From Adiantum capillus-veneris (Eukaryota > Streptophyta > Polypodiopsida > Polypodiales > Pteridaceae), in the NCBI GenBank assembly GCA_014529385.2, contig CM043963.1, positions 97,902,912 to 97,966,911 on the forward strand: a stretch of 64,000 nt of DNA. Reading direction: 5' to 3'. Below the pieces are notes generated by a model, which saw only the letters and a list, made by a program, of their open reading frames with translations, was not told the origin of the DNA and made no database searches. Shown here one piece after another: positions 21,809-31,744 of this stretch. Position 1 is the first letter of the stretch, and each line of letters begins with the position of its first letter. Made by a program: the position numbers and the translations under genes.

Positions 21809-24088
21809 TTAAGACGGTAATAAATCAGAAAAACAGTCACTATACTGTTGTAAAAACATTGACCTTTCTTTATCTAGCACAGATAAATTTGATTCATCAC
21901 AATCTGACACTTCACGTGCAAAAACCAAGTACGCAGAAAGATGCTTTTTCATTACAGAAGTAATAACAGAAGCTGATACAGTGGGAATAGACTCCCCTTT
22001 AAGCTTTACATCAAAAATGTGAGTCTTTCCCCTCCTCTGTACAGTGATCTTTTTGTTGTAGGCATCCATGATTCCCTGTACACGAAACAACCAAGGAATA
22101 CCTAGCAACACATCACATCCATCCAGTGGCATGATGTAAAATTCTTCAGCATCTACATAGGACTGGATATGTAGGCGCAACTTTCCAATGATGGGTGTCA
22201 CAGCCTCTGTATGGCCAGGACATGCCAAACCTGCCTCTGCTATATACCCCATCTCTTCAGGTCTGATTCCCAACTTCGAAGCCAATTCTGGGGAAATGAA
22301 GTTGGCTTTGGCACCTGGATCAAAGAAAATAAGCATTGTTTGATCCCTGACCTTTCCCCATGCTCTGCAAAGCTCACTTGCATCTGAATTTGGCTTGTCG
22401 CCCACCATATCTGGCACTAGACCAGCCATGGGCTTCTTTCCTTTCTTGTCCTCCTTGTCTTCAGAATCAGCTGGCCTTTTCTTTGTAGGACAATTGTAAG
22501 CAATGTGGCCAGGCTGCTCACAGATAAAGCATTTGTTCTCTGACCTCAGGACCTTCTTTTGCTCTTCAGACTTGCGAGGAAGACGTCTTTTCCATTTCTT
22601 CGCTAGTCCCTTTTTTGATTCAACCGTAGCTTTGCCTTTCCCTCGGTTGGCTGGCTCCTGAGTCACTTTCGGAGCCTCCTTGGGAACATACTTCTTCGCT
22701 AAATTTTTCTTGGCTGATCCCTCCTTGACGCCAGTATTGAATTCACATTCTTCACCCTTGAGCAAACCATTGCCAATGTTTGCTACCTCGATGAGCTGCG
22801 TCAAAGTAGTGACTTTGGTCTTCGTGCAGTATTTTCTCAATCCTTTGGGTAGGCCACAATAGTATTTTTCAATCTGTTCTGTCGATGGCACAAACCTATA
22901 GGAAGTTACTGGAAGTAGAGCTTTCCAAAACTTCCGATTGTAGTCATCCAGATTCTTGCAAGTAGCAGCATTAAGCTGGTGCCATTCTGTCATGACATTT
23001 GCTTCAAAGTCATCAGATAACCACGCTGCTGCAAAAATCTGCTTGAAGTAAATCCATGTGGACGGAGCTTGCCCTTGAAGCAATAAAGTTGTCCACCATT
23101 GTCCCGCATTCCCTGTCAAGAAAGTGGCTGCCTTGCAGACCTTTGAAGCCTCTGTAAAGTTTCCCCCTGCATAGGCCTTGTCAAACTGCTGGAGGAATGA
23201 GAGAGCCTTCTTCCTGTCATCAAACCCTGTAAAGGTCGTGAATGTCACACCTTTGCCACCTTCTTTGTACGGAGTTGGCCTCTCTAGCGGCGTTAAATTG
23301 TCATATGGAAGTGACTGAAACATGGGAACACTGTTAGGGTTCATTTGTGTTCCCTGACCGCAATTAAGTTGACCTGGAAATGCCATATTTGGCTGCTGAT
23401 TTGTAATTCCAGCCATACCAAAATTTGCCTGTGGCATCCCAAATTGGCCCTGAGTACTTTGAAACCCTGGTAGCATGCCCGTGACACCATACATGGGGTT
23501 AGGCATCATTGTTTGAGCACCCCCAAACACTGTTCCTGGCGTGTAAAACTGATTTCCAGGTGCATGACCAGCCATGCTCTGGAATACCGATCCACCTCCA
23601 AAATAGCCAGGGTGTACTGAAGGTGGTGGGAAGACTTGTTGCATAGCCTGTGGGTTGCTTCCCTGCCCATTAGAACCAGCTATAGGCTGCTGAAAAGTGG
23701 CGGACTGAACTGGTACAGCTCGAAAGACTGGCATCTCAGCTACCTGTTCTTGCACCTTAGGCAGAGGTTGTGGAGACTGCATGTTCTCCGTCAAGTGTAC
23801 ACGTGCTTCCATTGACTGTGCAGTATGAATCACCTGTGCTTGAGCCTTAACAGGCTTTTGAATATGATCCGGTGACCCAACTTGCTGAGACAAAACAGGA
23901 GGTTGCAGAAAGGCTAAAAACCTCGGATTCTGCATTACTTGTGTGAACATAGCCACAGCAGTAGCCAACTGGGTCCTGAATATATCATCATCCGTCTGTG
24001 GTGGTCTTGAGGACTCACCCACTTCATGTGTCTGTTGACCCTGTGAAGAGGAAACCTCTTCAGTCACATCATCTGGTCTGTCAGCCAT
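21809..24088 (-). CDS. Element D Gag-protease polyprotein (759 codons)
   Basis: Longest uninterrupted gypsy frame in the window. Residues 1-60 are acidic and polar; about 60-280 is a Gln/Pro/Met/Gly-rich low-complexity region (GQFGMPQANFGM, PNPMYGVTGM). About 290-450 is the capsid-like Gag domain (KALSFLQQFDKAYAGG, NAGQWWTTLLLQGQ, LDDYNRKFWKALLP). A basic linker with GKGKATVESKK precedes the CCHC knuckle CFICEQPGHIAYNC (about 518-531). The retropepsin-like protease follows (FFDPGAKANFISPELASKLG, near residue 590), then VLLGIPWLFRVQGIMD. The active triplet is D-P-G. The start ATG at 24088 lies about 108 bp after the LTR. Gag would form the particle; the frame is open but the element lacks most of pol. 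Confidence 0.88.
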   Translation of the reverse strand: MADRPDDVTEEVSSSQGQQTHEVGESSRPPQTDDDIFRTQLATAVAMFTQVMQNPRFLAFLQPPVLSQQVGSPDHIQKPVKAQAQVIHTAQSMEARVHLTENMQSPQPLPKVQEQVAEMPVFRAVPVQSATFQQPIAGSNGQGSNPQAMQQVFPPPSVHPGYFGGGSVFQSMAGHAPGNQFYTPGTVFGGAQTMMPNPMYGVTGMLPGFQSTQGQFGMPQANFGMAGITNQQPNMAFPGQLNCGQGTQMNPNSVPMFQSLPYDNLTPLERPTPYKEGGKGVTFTTFTGFDDRKKALSFLQQFDKAYAGGNFTEASKVCKAATFLTGNAGQWWTTLLLQGQAPSTWIYFKQIFAAAWLSDDFEANVMTEWHQLNAATCKNLDDYNRKFWKALLPVTSYRFVPSTEQIEKYYCGLPKGLRKYCTKTKVTTLTQLIEVANIGNGLLKGEECEFNTGVKEGSAKKNLAKKYVPKEAPKVTQEPANRGKGKATVESKKGLAKKWKRRLPRKSEEQKKVLRSENKCFICEQPGHIAYNCPTKKRPADSEDKEDKKGKKPMAGLVPDMVGDKPNSDASELCRAWGKVRDQTMLIFFDPGAKANFISPELASKLGIRPEEMGYIAEAGLACPGHTEAVTPIIGKLRLHIQSYVDAEEFYIMPLDGCDVLLGIPWLFRVQGIMDAYNKKITVQRRGKTHIFDVKLKGESIPTVSASVITSVMKKHLSAYLVFAREVSDCDESNLSVLDKERSMFLQQYSDCFSDLLPS

Positions 24089-24195
24089 AATTACAATTCC
24101 CTGTGTCTAGTCTATGATCCCCTGTGTCTTCAAGCCCAAACTGACCAAGGCTCACTTCTGTGGGAAAAAGTGATTTAGTCCCGTCGATGGAACCA

Positions 24196-25662
24196 TGAAA
24201 CCGGCCTGTTCGATCCAAAAAGAGCGGTAGACTTTACTTCAAACCTTGATTTAGCTTTCACCCATTTAATTTGTCGTCCACTTTACCTGTACTTTCAAGA
24301 CACAACAAAGGGGAGAGGGATACAGGCTGCTAGATTGCACCTCTATGAGTACACCGACACCAGATTGGCCCCTAACTTAGACGCCCCTTTCGGTATTTCT
24401 TTATTGTTCAACAGAGGGAATAAACGTTGTGGATCCTACAAGCTGCCCCGCACAAGCTCGGCTGAATTTCAACTGTTCCAGCCCAATTTCGGCAACATAA
24501 CTATACTAGAACCCTTCACAGTCAGTATTCCCACGCATTGACTGACTTTCCCGACGCATACGGGCACTTTGCAAAACCTGGCGAGAATCTGCAGCACGCT
24601 GAATTCTCTGTTTTCAGCCCCGAAAATGTGCCATATCACCTGTACAGCGGTCCCCTCGCATCCCCGAACCTCCTGGGGATATTAGGGACCGTTTAGGGCC
24701 AAAACCCTAAACCTGCAAAAATACACAGCAGGCTGTAATTTACTGTTTCAGGCTCCGTTTCGCGTGCCGGTTGCATCTGTAGCAAGTCCTCGAGCTCCCG
24801 CGCTTGTAGGGCTACTTGCCCTTTGAATCGGACGAGATTTCTGGTGTGAAACCTCTCCGAATTCACCTGTACCTGCGGGGGATTAGCCGCTAGCTAATCC
24901 AGTACCTGTGCAAGAGGCTCTTGCCTCAGCAATCGCGCATGAACCCACACAACTGTACATTGGTCAAATGAAAAAGCCCACTAGAGGGGCATAACATACT
25001 GCCATAGAGGAGAGAGAGGGCAGTGCGTAGCGTGCAGGGCATCACTGTTGGCACCGCACTGTACATAGGAGGGAAAGAAAGCACTCCATAGCTCTTAACC
25101 TGTGACAGAAGCTGGAAATGAGCCTCTCCAAGCTTAAAAATCAGCGCCCCCTTCTCTTGCATGAGGAAAGTGCACCAGAAGGTGCCACTTGGCACATTTA
25201 TAAGCATTTTCCCGTTTCGGGGTTGCCGCCTAAAAATCTCCCAACCGGTTGCCCAGTTGACTTCACGACAGAGTAAGAAAATGTTCCCCTTGTCATTCCA
25301 AAGGTAATGACGCAAACACATTTTCAAGTCCCAAAATAGCAGTTCCCTAAATTTTAGGAGATGCTGCCATTGTATCTTTCTAGGTCATCCGACCCTCTTT
25401 GTACACTGTGGCCACATCCATAACTGAAATGTAGCCTCTATAGCAAAGGATTCGCTTTGGCTAGTCAATGACCCCACTTTGGCTAACCATAGTCCTTGTC
25501 CAACCTTAGTGCTCTCTTGCCCTCAGGCCTGGACTCCCTCTGGACAGTTCCACACTAGCTATGCAATGCAAGGCAGTTAGATTTCCCGAGGGGTGTTTCC
25601 AAAAAGTGAAAGTAAATAGATAATAAGAAAGAAAACAACAAAAAGGATAGATAGTAGTCACA
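24196..25662 (-). repeat. 5' LTR of element D (family A, diverged)
   Basis: Plus strand starts TGAAACCGGCC, like the other family-A LTRs, and shares the module (24367-24405), the AACCCACACAACTGTACAT track and TTTTAGGAGATGC. Its right end is divergent; AGTAGTCACA is taken as the end before element B integrase resumes. Confidence 0.7.
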
Positions 25663-26766
25663 CGCTGGTGATAGTAGAGAGATACTTCTTTGAGCCGAGA
25701 CTCAAAAAGGACCTGGAAGAGTTTGTGCGCAGTTGCTTGGTATGCCAGAAGGTCAAGTTTGAAGGGCATAAGGCACAGGGATTGTTACAGCCTTTACCAT
25801 ACTCACCCACCCCTCGGAAAGTATTGCAATGGATTTCATTTTTGATCTCCCAAGAACACAGAATGATCATGATGATTTTCCGATTACATGGCACGTCTGA
25901 GACGATTGTCTCCAACAGAGACCCCAGATTTATGAGTTTGTTTTGGAAGGCAATTTGGGAGAACATTGGCACGCAGTTGCAGTTCTCGTCATCGTTCCAC
26001 TTGCAGACTGACAGCCAATTTGATATTGCCAATTCAGTGATTTTAGATTTATTGAAGTCTTGTATCTCGGATCAGAAGACTCAATGGGAAAAGAACTTAC
26101 CTTTGGTGGAATTTGCCTACAGTAACACGATACACTCTTCGACGGGGAAGACGCCATATGAGATTGTTGAGAGTGTTGCGAAGGTTCCATCCTTCCTGAG
26201 CACGAAAGATTAGATATTTGAAGCGGATGAATATTCGCGAGATTTGGATACGGCTTTTGCCATGTTCGCGAGACTTTGCAGGAGTCTCAAGAACGACAGA
26301 AAAAGGCAGCGGATCGCCATCGTCGCGATTTGAAATTGAAGGAGGATGATTGGGTGCTCTTACTTTTGAGGAGGCACGCCTACGAAAGAAAAAGGGGAAG
26401 GAGAGACTTTTTCCAAAGCTTAGTATGCGATACTACGGACCTTTCCAAATCACTGACAAGATAAATGATGTCTCCTTCCGATTGAAACTGCCAGATACTT
26501 GGAGGATTCATAATGCATTGCATGTGAGCCTCTTGAACCCTGTTAAGGGTGATGTGCCTAATGAGCAACCCGAAGTGGAAGAAAACGAGGAGATCCTTGT
26601 TCCTGAACAGATTTTGGCACATAACGATACGAAGAAAGGTAAAGTCCGAAGGCGGTTCTTGGTTTAGTTCAAGAACTTTCTTGCATTTGATGCGAAGTGG
26701 ATGGAGGAGGAGGACCTAGCAGATACTCCTCGGATTGTGAAACTTTACCTCGATGTTTCGGTTTAG
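25663..26766 (+). pseudogene. Element B integrase with chromodomain
   Basis: Starts mid zinc-binding region (ERYFFEPRLKKDLEEFVRSC, LVCQKVKFEGHKAQGLLQPLP). The core has lost about 40 residues containing the first catalytic Asp: QWISFLISQEH jumps to FRLHGTSETIVSNRDPRFMS, where SDRD has become SNRD. It continues SSSFHLQTDSQFDIANSV, PLVEFAYSNTIHSSTGKTPY, then after a stop (26212-26214) and frame changes [45 protein letters not shown] and finally RRRFLV, a stop, FKNFLAFDAKWMEEEDLAD: the chromodomain. Confidence 0.88.
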
Positions 26767-27360
26767 CATAGTCTACTCCAAACAGAACCCAGAAACTCAG
26801 CTTGGCCGAAGATCTCGTGCAGTGGGATGCACAAGAGGGGAGTTACTCCGCTCCTTTGTCAACAGATGCCTCGATTTTGATCCTAAAGTCACTGATGTCT
26901 CTTTGAGCTCAGGGATACTGAGAGCTCACAGTATTCTGCTGGATGACTTTATGAAATGGAATTCCTGATAATGATACTGATGTGTTCTTGACTTCTTTTG
27001 AGTGCAGGAACTGATGCCGAAATGACTGCAGCATTTTGGTCTGATTGATCTCGAATAGACATAGTTGCAATAGGGGTTAGTCAATCGGACATCGATGAGG
27101 TCCCGATTGGACCTAGATGTGATTGCTAGCTACATTGCCGATAAATGATGGTCTAAGATCCGAATGAATGTTGAATGTCATGTGATGTCTGGTGATGTCC
27201 TGTGATGTCGTGTGATGTGACTGTCGATTTTGTACATGTGCTAGATGTGTGTTCCTAGTACGTAGGTAGTAACAGTCAGTGTCTGCTAAGATGGTTTATG
27301 GCTTTTGACGGTTTTGCAGGCGTAATCGCAGTCGATTACAATGCTTTCAAGAGGGGGGTA
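26767..27360 (+). other. Element B 3' untranslated region and polypurine tract
   Basis: Non-coding. The end (27230-27360) matches 2353-2550. The tract CAAGAGGGGGGTA directly precedes the LTR and would prime plus-strand DNA. Confidence 0.75.
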
Positions 27361-27869
27361 TGTCACAAAGTGATGACGTGGCGGACAACAAAAACCCTAA
27401 AATTCCAGCAAACCCTAATTTCTGCCAGAAACCCTAATTTTTGGAAATCACAAAGGCTGAAAAAAAAAAAAATAAATGGTGAGCGACGCGAATTTTGCTT
27501 TTTTTTATTTAAAAAAAGAAAAGACTCTCTAAGAGAGAGAGAGAGAACTGATGCTTTTTATTTTAAAAGCTTTTGGGGCTCTGCTTTTGGAGCATCCCTT
27601 GTATCTATAAACAAGTGGTGAGGGCTTCACTTCTGAGAGCATCTGGACGCAGAGTCTGAGAGTGAAACCCTAACCGCTCTCTTGTACTTTGATGATTGAT
27701 TAATATAAAAAGAAATACCGAAAGGGGCGCCAGTCTTTGGGGCCAATATCTCTAGGCACGGAACTCCGCCGGGCCAGTGCAAATCTATTGTGATCTGTGA
27801 ATTGTTTTGAAGTGGTTATTTGGTACTGTCGCGGTTGATTCTTGACTTGGAGTGTCCAAGTCTGTTACA
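27361..27869 (+). repeat. 3' LTR of element B
   Basis: TGTCACAAAGTGATGACG...TCTGTTACA, 509 bp; shorter than the 5' copy, mainly in the telobox-rich and (AAT)n-like part. Carries the AAATACCGAAAGGGG module at 27713-27727. Confidence 0.92.
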
Positions 27870-28130
27870 CTCCCATCTTCAACGCTCATGTCTTACAGGG
27901 CATAAGCCAAAAAGCTATTGGCATGTGGTGCCCATCTTGTCTTGTGACACTATCCTGCTGAAAATTGCAGCACCCTCTATATGGTCAAGAATATCATCAA
28001 TCCTTGGAATAGGAAACCTGTTCTTATAGTATTCTTATTCAACGCACAAGGTCACTCCACCCTTACTTCATCGCGTATCGGGCGCGCTCCCGTCTTCAAC
28101 GCTCATGTCTTACAGGGCATAAGCCAAAAA
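27870..28130 (-). repeat. Element A RT segment in a 217-bp tandem duplication
   Basis: The track TCTTCAACGCTCATGTCTTA, followed by CAGGGCATAAGCCAAAAAG, occurs at 27875 and again at 28092, both directly after ctccc. Between them are the last 35 bp of a family-S LTR (27915-27949), the duplication ctatc and an RT segment (minus: [19 protein letters not shown]) matching 16103-16245. The duplication therefore predates element B, which split one copy. Confidence 0.85.
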
Positions 28131-28800
28131 GATCACTTGCAAGAGAAGGATCCAAGATTTGTTTCGACTCACTGTTTTTCTCAAAAGCACTGTCATGCAC
28201 ATGTTGATGTCTATAGCTACCAAGCCGTACACTCCAAGGACTTGGCAAGCTTTCAAAAAAAAATTTGCCCGAAGTTATATAGTTTCTGACATCTTCCTTC
28301 GGAGTGCAACTTCTAGCAGAGTGGGGCATCCTGAAATGCTTGCCATAGAAACCCTAGCAGATTATAACTTGAAATATCTCTACATCTCTCAGTAGATGTT
28401 TCTTCACGAGCTGATGACCTTGGGGGTCCGATGCGATTGCTGTCTTGGGACTACCATCGCTGTCAAAGCAATACACTCTGTCCAAGAGTTGATGGACCAT
28501 GATGTGGTTGTCTACGACCTTATGGAAGGAAACTAACCCTAATTTTCTATGCAAGTTTCAGGATGGAAAGTCAATCGACTTTTCGAGCTCCGCTGATGTC
28601 GAGATTGCTTTTTAAGTTTGAGTTCTGTTTGAACTTGTTTTGTGATCCTGTTTGGAATTTGTTTGAAATGGATGGTGTCTGTTTTGAACCTATTTTGGTG
28701 CCGATTTGAAATGTTTGACTCTAGTTTTAATACTAGTTTCATTAATTGATGATTTTACTCCCGGGTGGAGTAGTGAGAAATGTTGTTTTGGTATTGTTTG

Positions 28801-29008
28801 AACCTCGGAACGACGCAAGCCGATGTCTGGGGAGCGTTTCGTTGTATGTTTGAAAACCTCGGAACGATGGAGGCCGATGTCTGAGGAGCGTTCCGTTGTA
28901 TGCTAGAAACCTCCGAATGACCCAGACGAGATGTCTAGGGAGCGCTTGGTTGTATGCTTGAACCTCCAAGCGAGGCAGACTGTGGTCTTGGGAGCGTTTA
29001 ATTGCGCA
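28801..29008. repeat. Minisatellite, about four copies of 53-54 bp
   Basis: Copies begin AACCTC at 28801, 28855, 28908 and 28961; each contains a GATGTCT-like core and GGGAGCG followed by TTGTATG (changed in the last). Copies differ from each other substantially. Confidence 0.85.
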
Positions 29009-29326
29009 GTCCTCTGAGCTCATGGCTCGGACCTTTGTAGGTTATTTGCGGGGGGAGTGACGAGGTAGTCGTTGAGTAGCTTCATACCGCAAACCGTTTG
29101 TCTCAAGGGAGTGCTCAGCGGCACTGTTTGTTGTGTTTGTAACATGCATATGTGAGCATTTGTGTTGCATTGTGATGTGCCAACCATTGAATATTCCTAA
29201 TTGGATGAGATTGCCTAGGTATGTAATTTTAGTGCATCAAGACACCCGCGGAAGATCAGTGCGGTCTGGGTGTGATGGCTAATTTCACTACGCCAGCATA
29301 TCAAGAGTTCCGATCTGGACAAAAGA

Positions 29327-29412
29327 AGAAGCCAACTCCTTCATTAAAAGAGCCGAAAGGAGAAGCCGACTCCTTGATCAAAAGAGCCGAATAGCGAAGC
29401 CAACTCCTTAAC
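29327..29412. repeat. Short tandem repeat of about 35 bp, 2.4 copies
   Basis: GAAGCC(A/G)ACTCCTT...AAAAGAGCCGAA repeated; purine-rich on the plus strand. Confidence 0.75.
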
Positions 29413-29532
29413 AAAAAAATAGCAAACTGATTGTCCCTCGGAATGACCCTCGGAAATTTTTTTAAGCTAACTTTAGTTGATTCGCACATATGCTATAATC
29501 GGGGACGATTACTCTCTTTCAAGAAGGGAGGA

Positions 29533-30884
29533 TGTCACAAATTGCTGACGTGTCAAGTTAGTGAAGAGCAAAGCCAGCCTTCAGATCTCAGCCGAGGAGC
29601 CTAAACCCTAAGAAGAACAAGCGGCAACAGTAGAAGAAGTCCTACCAACTTATGGGACCCCGTCCAATGGGGCCCAAGAGACATAAAGGAATTAAAATAA
29701 AGCAGGACCCCCCCACACACACACAAAGCTTGCGCAACTAGCTGATGACGTGGTAGACAAATACGGATGCTCCGGATTTTTCGTTGACTGATGACGTGGC
29801 AGACTGTACAGATTTCCGCGTTTTGCGATGACTGCTGACGTGGCAGTTGTATGGATTTCCATGATTTAGCTGGCAGCTTTTGGGCATTGCTTTTGGACCA
29901 AATGCTTTTGAGTTTGAAGGCTTTTCATGTAAACTACTTTTGGGGCCTAGGGCCTTTAAATGAGGCCATGGGCTCATTCTCTTGCATGCTTCCTTGAGAA
30001 GGTGCAGAGTCTGGAGTACCGGCTTGTACTATGTTGATGCAATATAAAGAAATACTAAAAGGGGCGTCAAGGTTTGGGGCCAATACTCTCTGAGGTGGAA
30101 TTCCGCCACTCCGTGTCGCGTGTTGTCTCTCTCTCTCTCAGTTCAGTTGTCATTGAAGTGCTCTACCACAAACTGCTTACGTGTCAAAGCCTAAAGAATG
30201 GAGCCAACTTGCAGATGCTGGCCGAGGGGCCTAAACCCTAAGAAGAACAAGTAACAGAAGAAGTCCTACCAACTTATGGGGACCCCGTCCGATGGGGCCC
30301 CAAGTGACATAAAGGAAATAAAGCAGGACACACACACACACAAGAAATTGCGTAGCTGCTGATGACGTGGCAGATTTCCGAAAATTACGCTGGCTGATGA
30401 CGTGGCAGGCTGTACGGATTTTCGTAAATTACACCAACTAATGATGTGGCAGGTTGTACGGATTTCCGTAAATTACGCTGGCAGCTTTTTGGCATTGCTT
30501 TTTGGACCAGAAGCTTTTGAGTTTGAAGGCTTCTCATGTAAACTGCTTTTCATAGCCCAAGGGCCTTTAAATAAGTGCTAAGGGCTCATTCTCTGGCATG
30601 CTTCCTGGAGAAGGTGCAGAGTCTGGAGTGCCAGCTTGTATAGTGTTGATGCAATATAAAGAAATACCGAAAGGGGCACCAAGGTTTGGAACCAATACTC
30701 TCTGGGGTGGAATTTCGCCACTCCGTGTCGCGTGTCGTCTCTCTTTCAGATCAGTTGTTATTGAAGTGCTAAAAGTCCGTTCAGTCTGTTCTTTTCTATT
30801 GGCACGTGGTGCCCGTCTTGTGACATGCTCAAAGTCTGTTCAGTCTGTTCTTTTCTATTGGCACATGGTGCCCATCTTGTGACA
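29533..30884 (+). mobile_element. Family-S LTR (3' LTR of element E) carrying a second S LTR
   Basis: Outer LTR: 29533-30163 and 30831-30884, TGTCACAAATTGC...CATCTTGTGACA. It is interrupted at TGCTC (30159-30163), repeated at 30826-30830, by the inner LTR. The polypurine tract to the left shows the outer copy was a 3' LTR. U3 carries repeated TGACGTGGC cores (about 29743-29850). Confidence 0.9.
30164..30825 (+). mobile_element. Inner solo LTR of family S
   Basis: 662 bp, TACCACAAACTGC...CGTCTTGTGACA (first bases mutated from TGTCACA). Five-base duplication tgctc on both sides. Has three TGA(C/T)GTGGCA units (about 30357-30450), the module at 30652-30695 and a short TCTCTCTTTC tract. Confidence 0.9.
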
Positions 30885-31040
30885 CTATCGTGCTGAAAAC
30901 TGCAGCACCCTCTAAATGGTCAAGGTGGTTTCCAATCACCCTTTCCCTTTCATGTCTTGTGATTACCATGGGCCACTTCATTCCACGCTTGATGACTTGC
31001 TTGGGTATTATGACCCCGGGCTCTCTTGTTACAGTCATTG
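30885..31040 (-). pseudogene. Gypsy RT fragment next to an S LTR
   Basis: Minus strand has DHLEGAAVFSTI, starting with ctatc at the LTR edge exactly as at 16103 and 27950. The upstream side differs from element A (REPGVIIPKQVIKRG). It represents a third copy of the LTR/RT junction. Confidence 0.65.
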
Positions 31041-31599
31041 ATACCTATGAGTTTAGATCTATGCTCTAGGCGTCACTCACTTTTTGGCGTTCCTTGACTT
31101 GGGAGTACAAAGGTCGGTTTTATTTCTAGAGGATGATGGTTACTTGTCGCCTGGATTAGTGCCTTTGTTGCCATGCTTTTCACCATATGGTGAGTGCGTG
31201 TCCTAGTCAGTCTCAACACAGGTTGCCTGCACACGTGCCCCCCAAGGTTATTATTGATGGTTGATAGAACACGATGCCATAATTTCCCTGGCAGCAACAC
31301 GCTACGGGGCCTTTGGCACTGGCTCTCCTGCTGCATTCTAGGTTTCTACCACATGGCTGACTCCTCCTCACCCAGGGGAGAGTCTTTGCTTAGCACCGAA
31401 AATCTTCCTCCAATGCTCCTCCGCTTTCCACCCGCCATGTCCCAAGTGCCTACCCCCTCGCCTGACCCCTCAACCACTTTCATCATGGACACGAGACAAA
31501 TCCCAGCTGAGCGGCGGTGCCAAGATGTGAGCCAAGATGTGAGCGTAGTGAGCCTTCCACATATCCCTAACGCAATGCAACAAACTGTATCCCGCAGAG

Positions 31600-31602
<3 letters not shown>
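31041..31602 (-). pseudogene. Probable LINE C-terminal fragment, decayed
   Basis: Around 31600-31500 the minus strand reads [20 protein letters not shown], which resembles VWRARCLHILCAAP in the zf-RVT LINE at 1549-2352. The rest (31041-31490) has no recognised domain. Based on one short similarity only. Confidence 0.35.

Positions 31603-31694
<92 letters not shown>
31603..31694. repeat. (CT)n microsatellite
   Basis: About 46 units, 50 bp beyond the 3' end of the PIG-A exon, inside its presumed first intron. Confidence 0.97.
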
Positions 31695-31695
<1 letters not shown>

Positions 31696-31744
31696 ACCTT
31701 TTATAAGAAACAGGATTGTATGAGAACACAAGAACGAGCATAAC

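Larger units (their letters stand above)
21560..25662 (-). mobile_element. Element D: truncated gypsy element (5' LTR, gag-protease, RT start)
   Basis: Minus-strand element with 5' LTR at about 24196-25662 (family A), a PBS-like TGGTTCCATCGACGGG at 24180-24195, an intact-looking gag-protease frame (24088-21809) and only the first part of RT. It ends abruptly at 21560 within IKNR of the RT fingers, fused to element B. No target duplication was found. Since B also lacks RNase H and the integrase N-terminus, a deletion spanning both elements probably made the junction. Confidence 0.8.
16246..27869 (+). mobile_element. Element B: gypsy chromovirus with two nested elements
   Basis: The two LTRs (16246-16776 and 27361-27869) are related along their length, with a perfect 5-bp duplication ctccc (16241-16245; 27870-27874). 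PBS TGGTATCAGAGC at 16778-16789; polypurine tract CAAGAGGGGGGTA at 27348-27360. The sense order is gag, protease, RT, (RNase H and integrase N-terminus lost), integrase core, chromodomain, 3' untranslated region. It carries a solo family-A LTR in gag (17445-19157) and a truncated minus-strand element D (21560-25662) between RT and integrase. All domains have frameshifts or stops. Confidence 0.93.
28131..29532 (+). mobile_element. 3' internal part of a plus-strand gypsy (element E)
   Basis: Ends in the polypurine tract AAGAAGGGAGGA directly before a family-S LTR. The frame 28159-28395 has TWQAFKKKFARSYI and ETLADYNLKYLYIS, which resemble parts of a Gag domain; this is weak. Most of the rest is non-coding and holds a 53-bp minisatellite (28801-29008) and a shorter repeat (29327-29412). 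Pol is absent. Confidence 0.5.

Noticed and set aside
28801-29412. CRISPR-like repeat array
   Set aside because: Repeats are directly adjacent, diverged, with no unique spacers, and the genome is eukaryotic.
30829-31038. Coding gene on the minus strand starting MTVTREPGV
   Set aside because: Its C-terminal half is a gypsy RT fragment running into LTR sequence; it is a relic.
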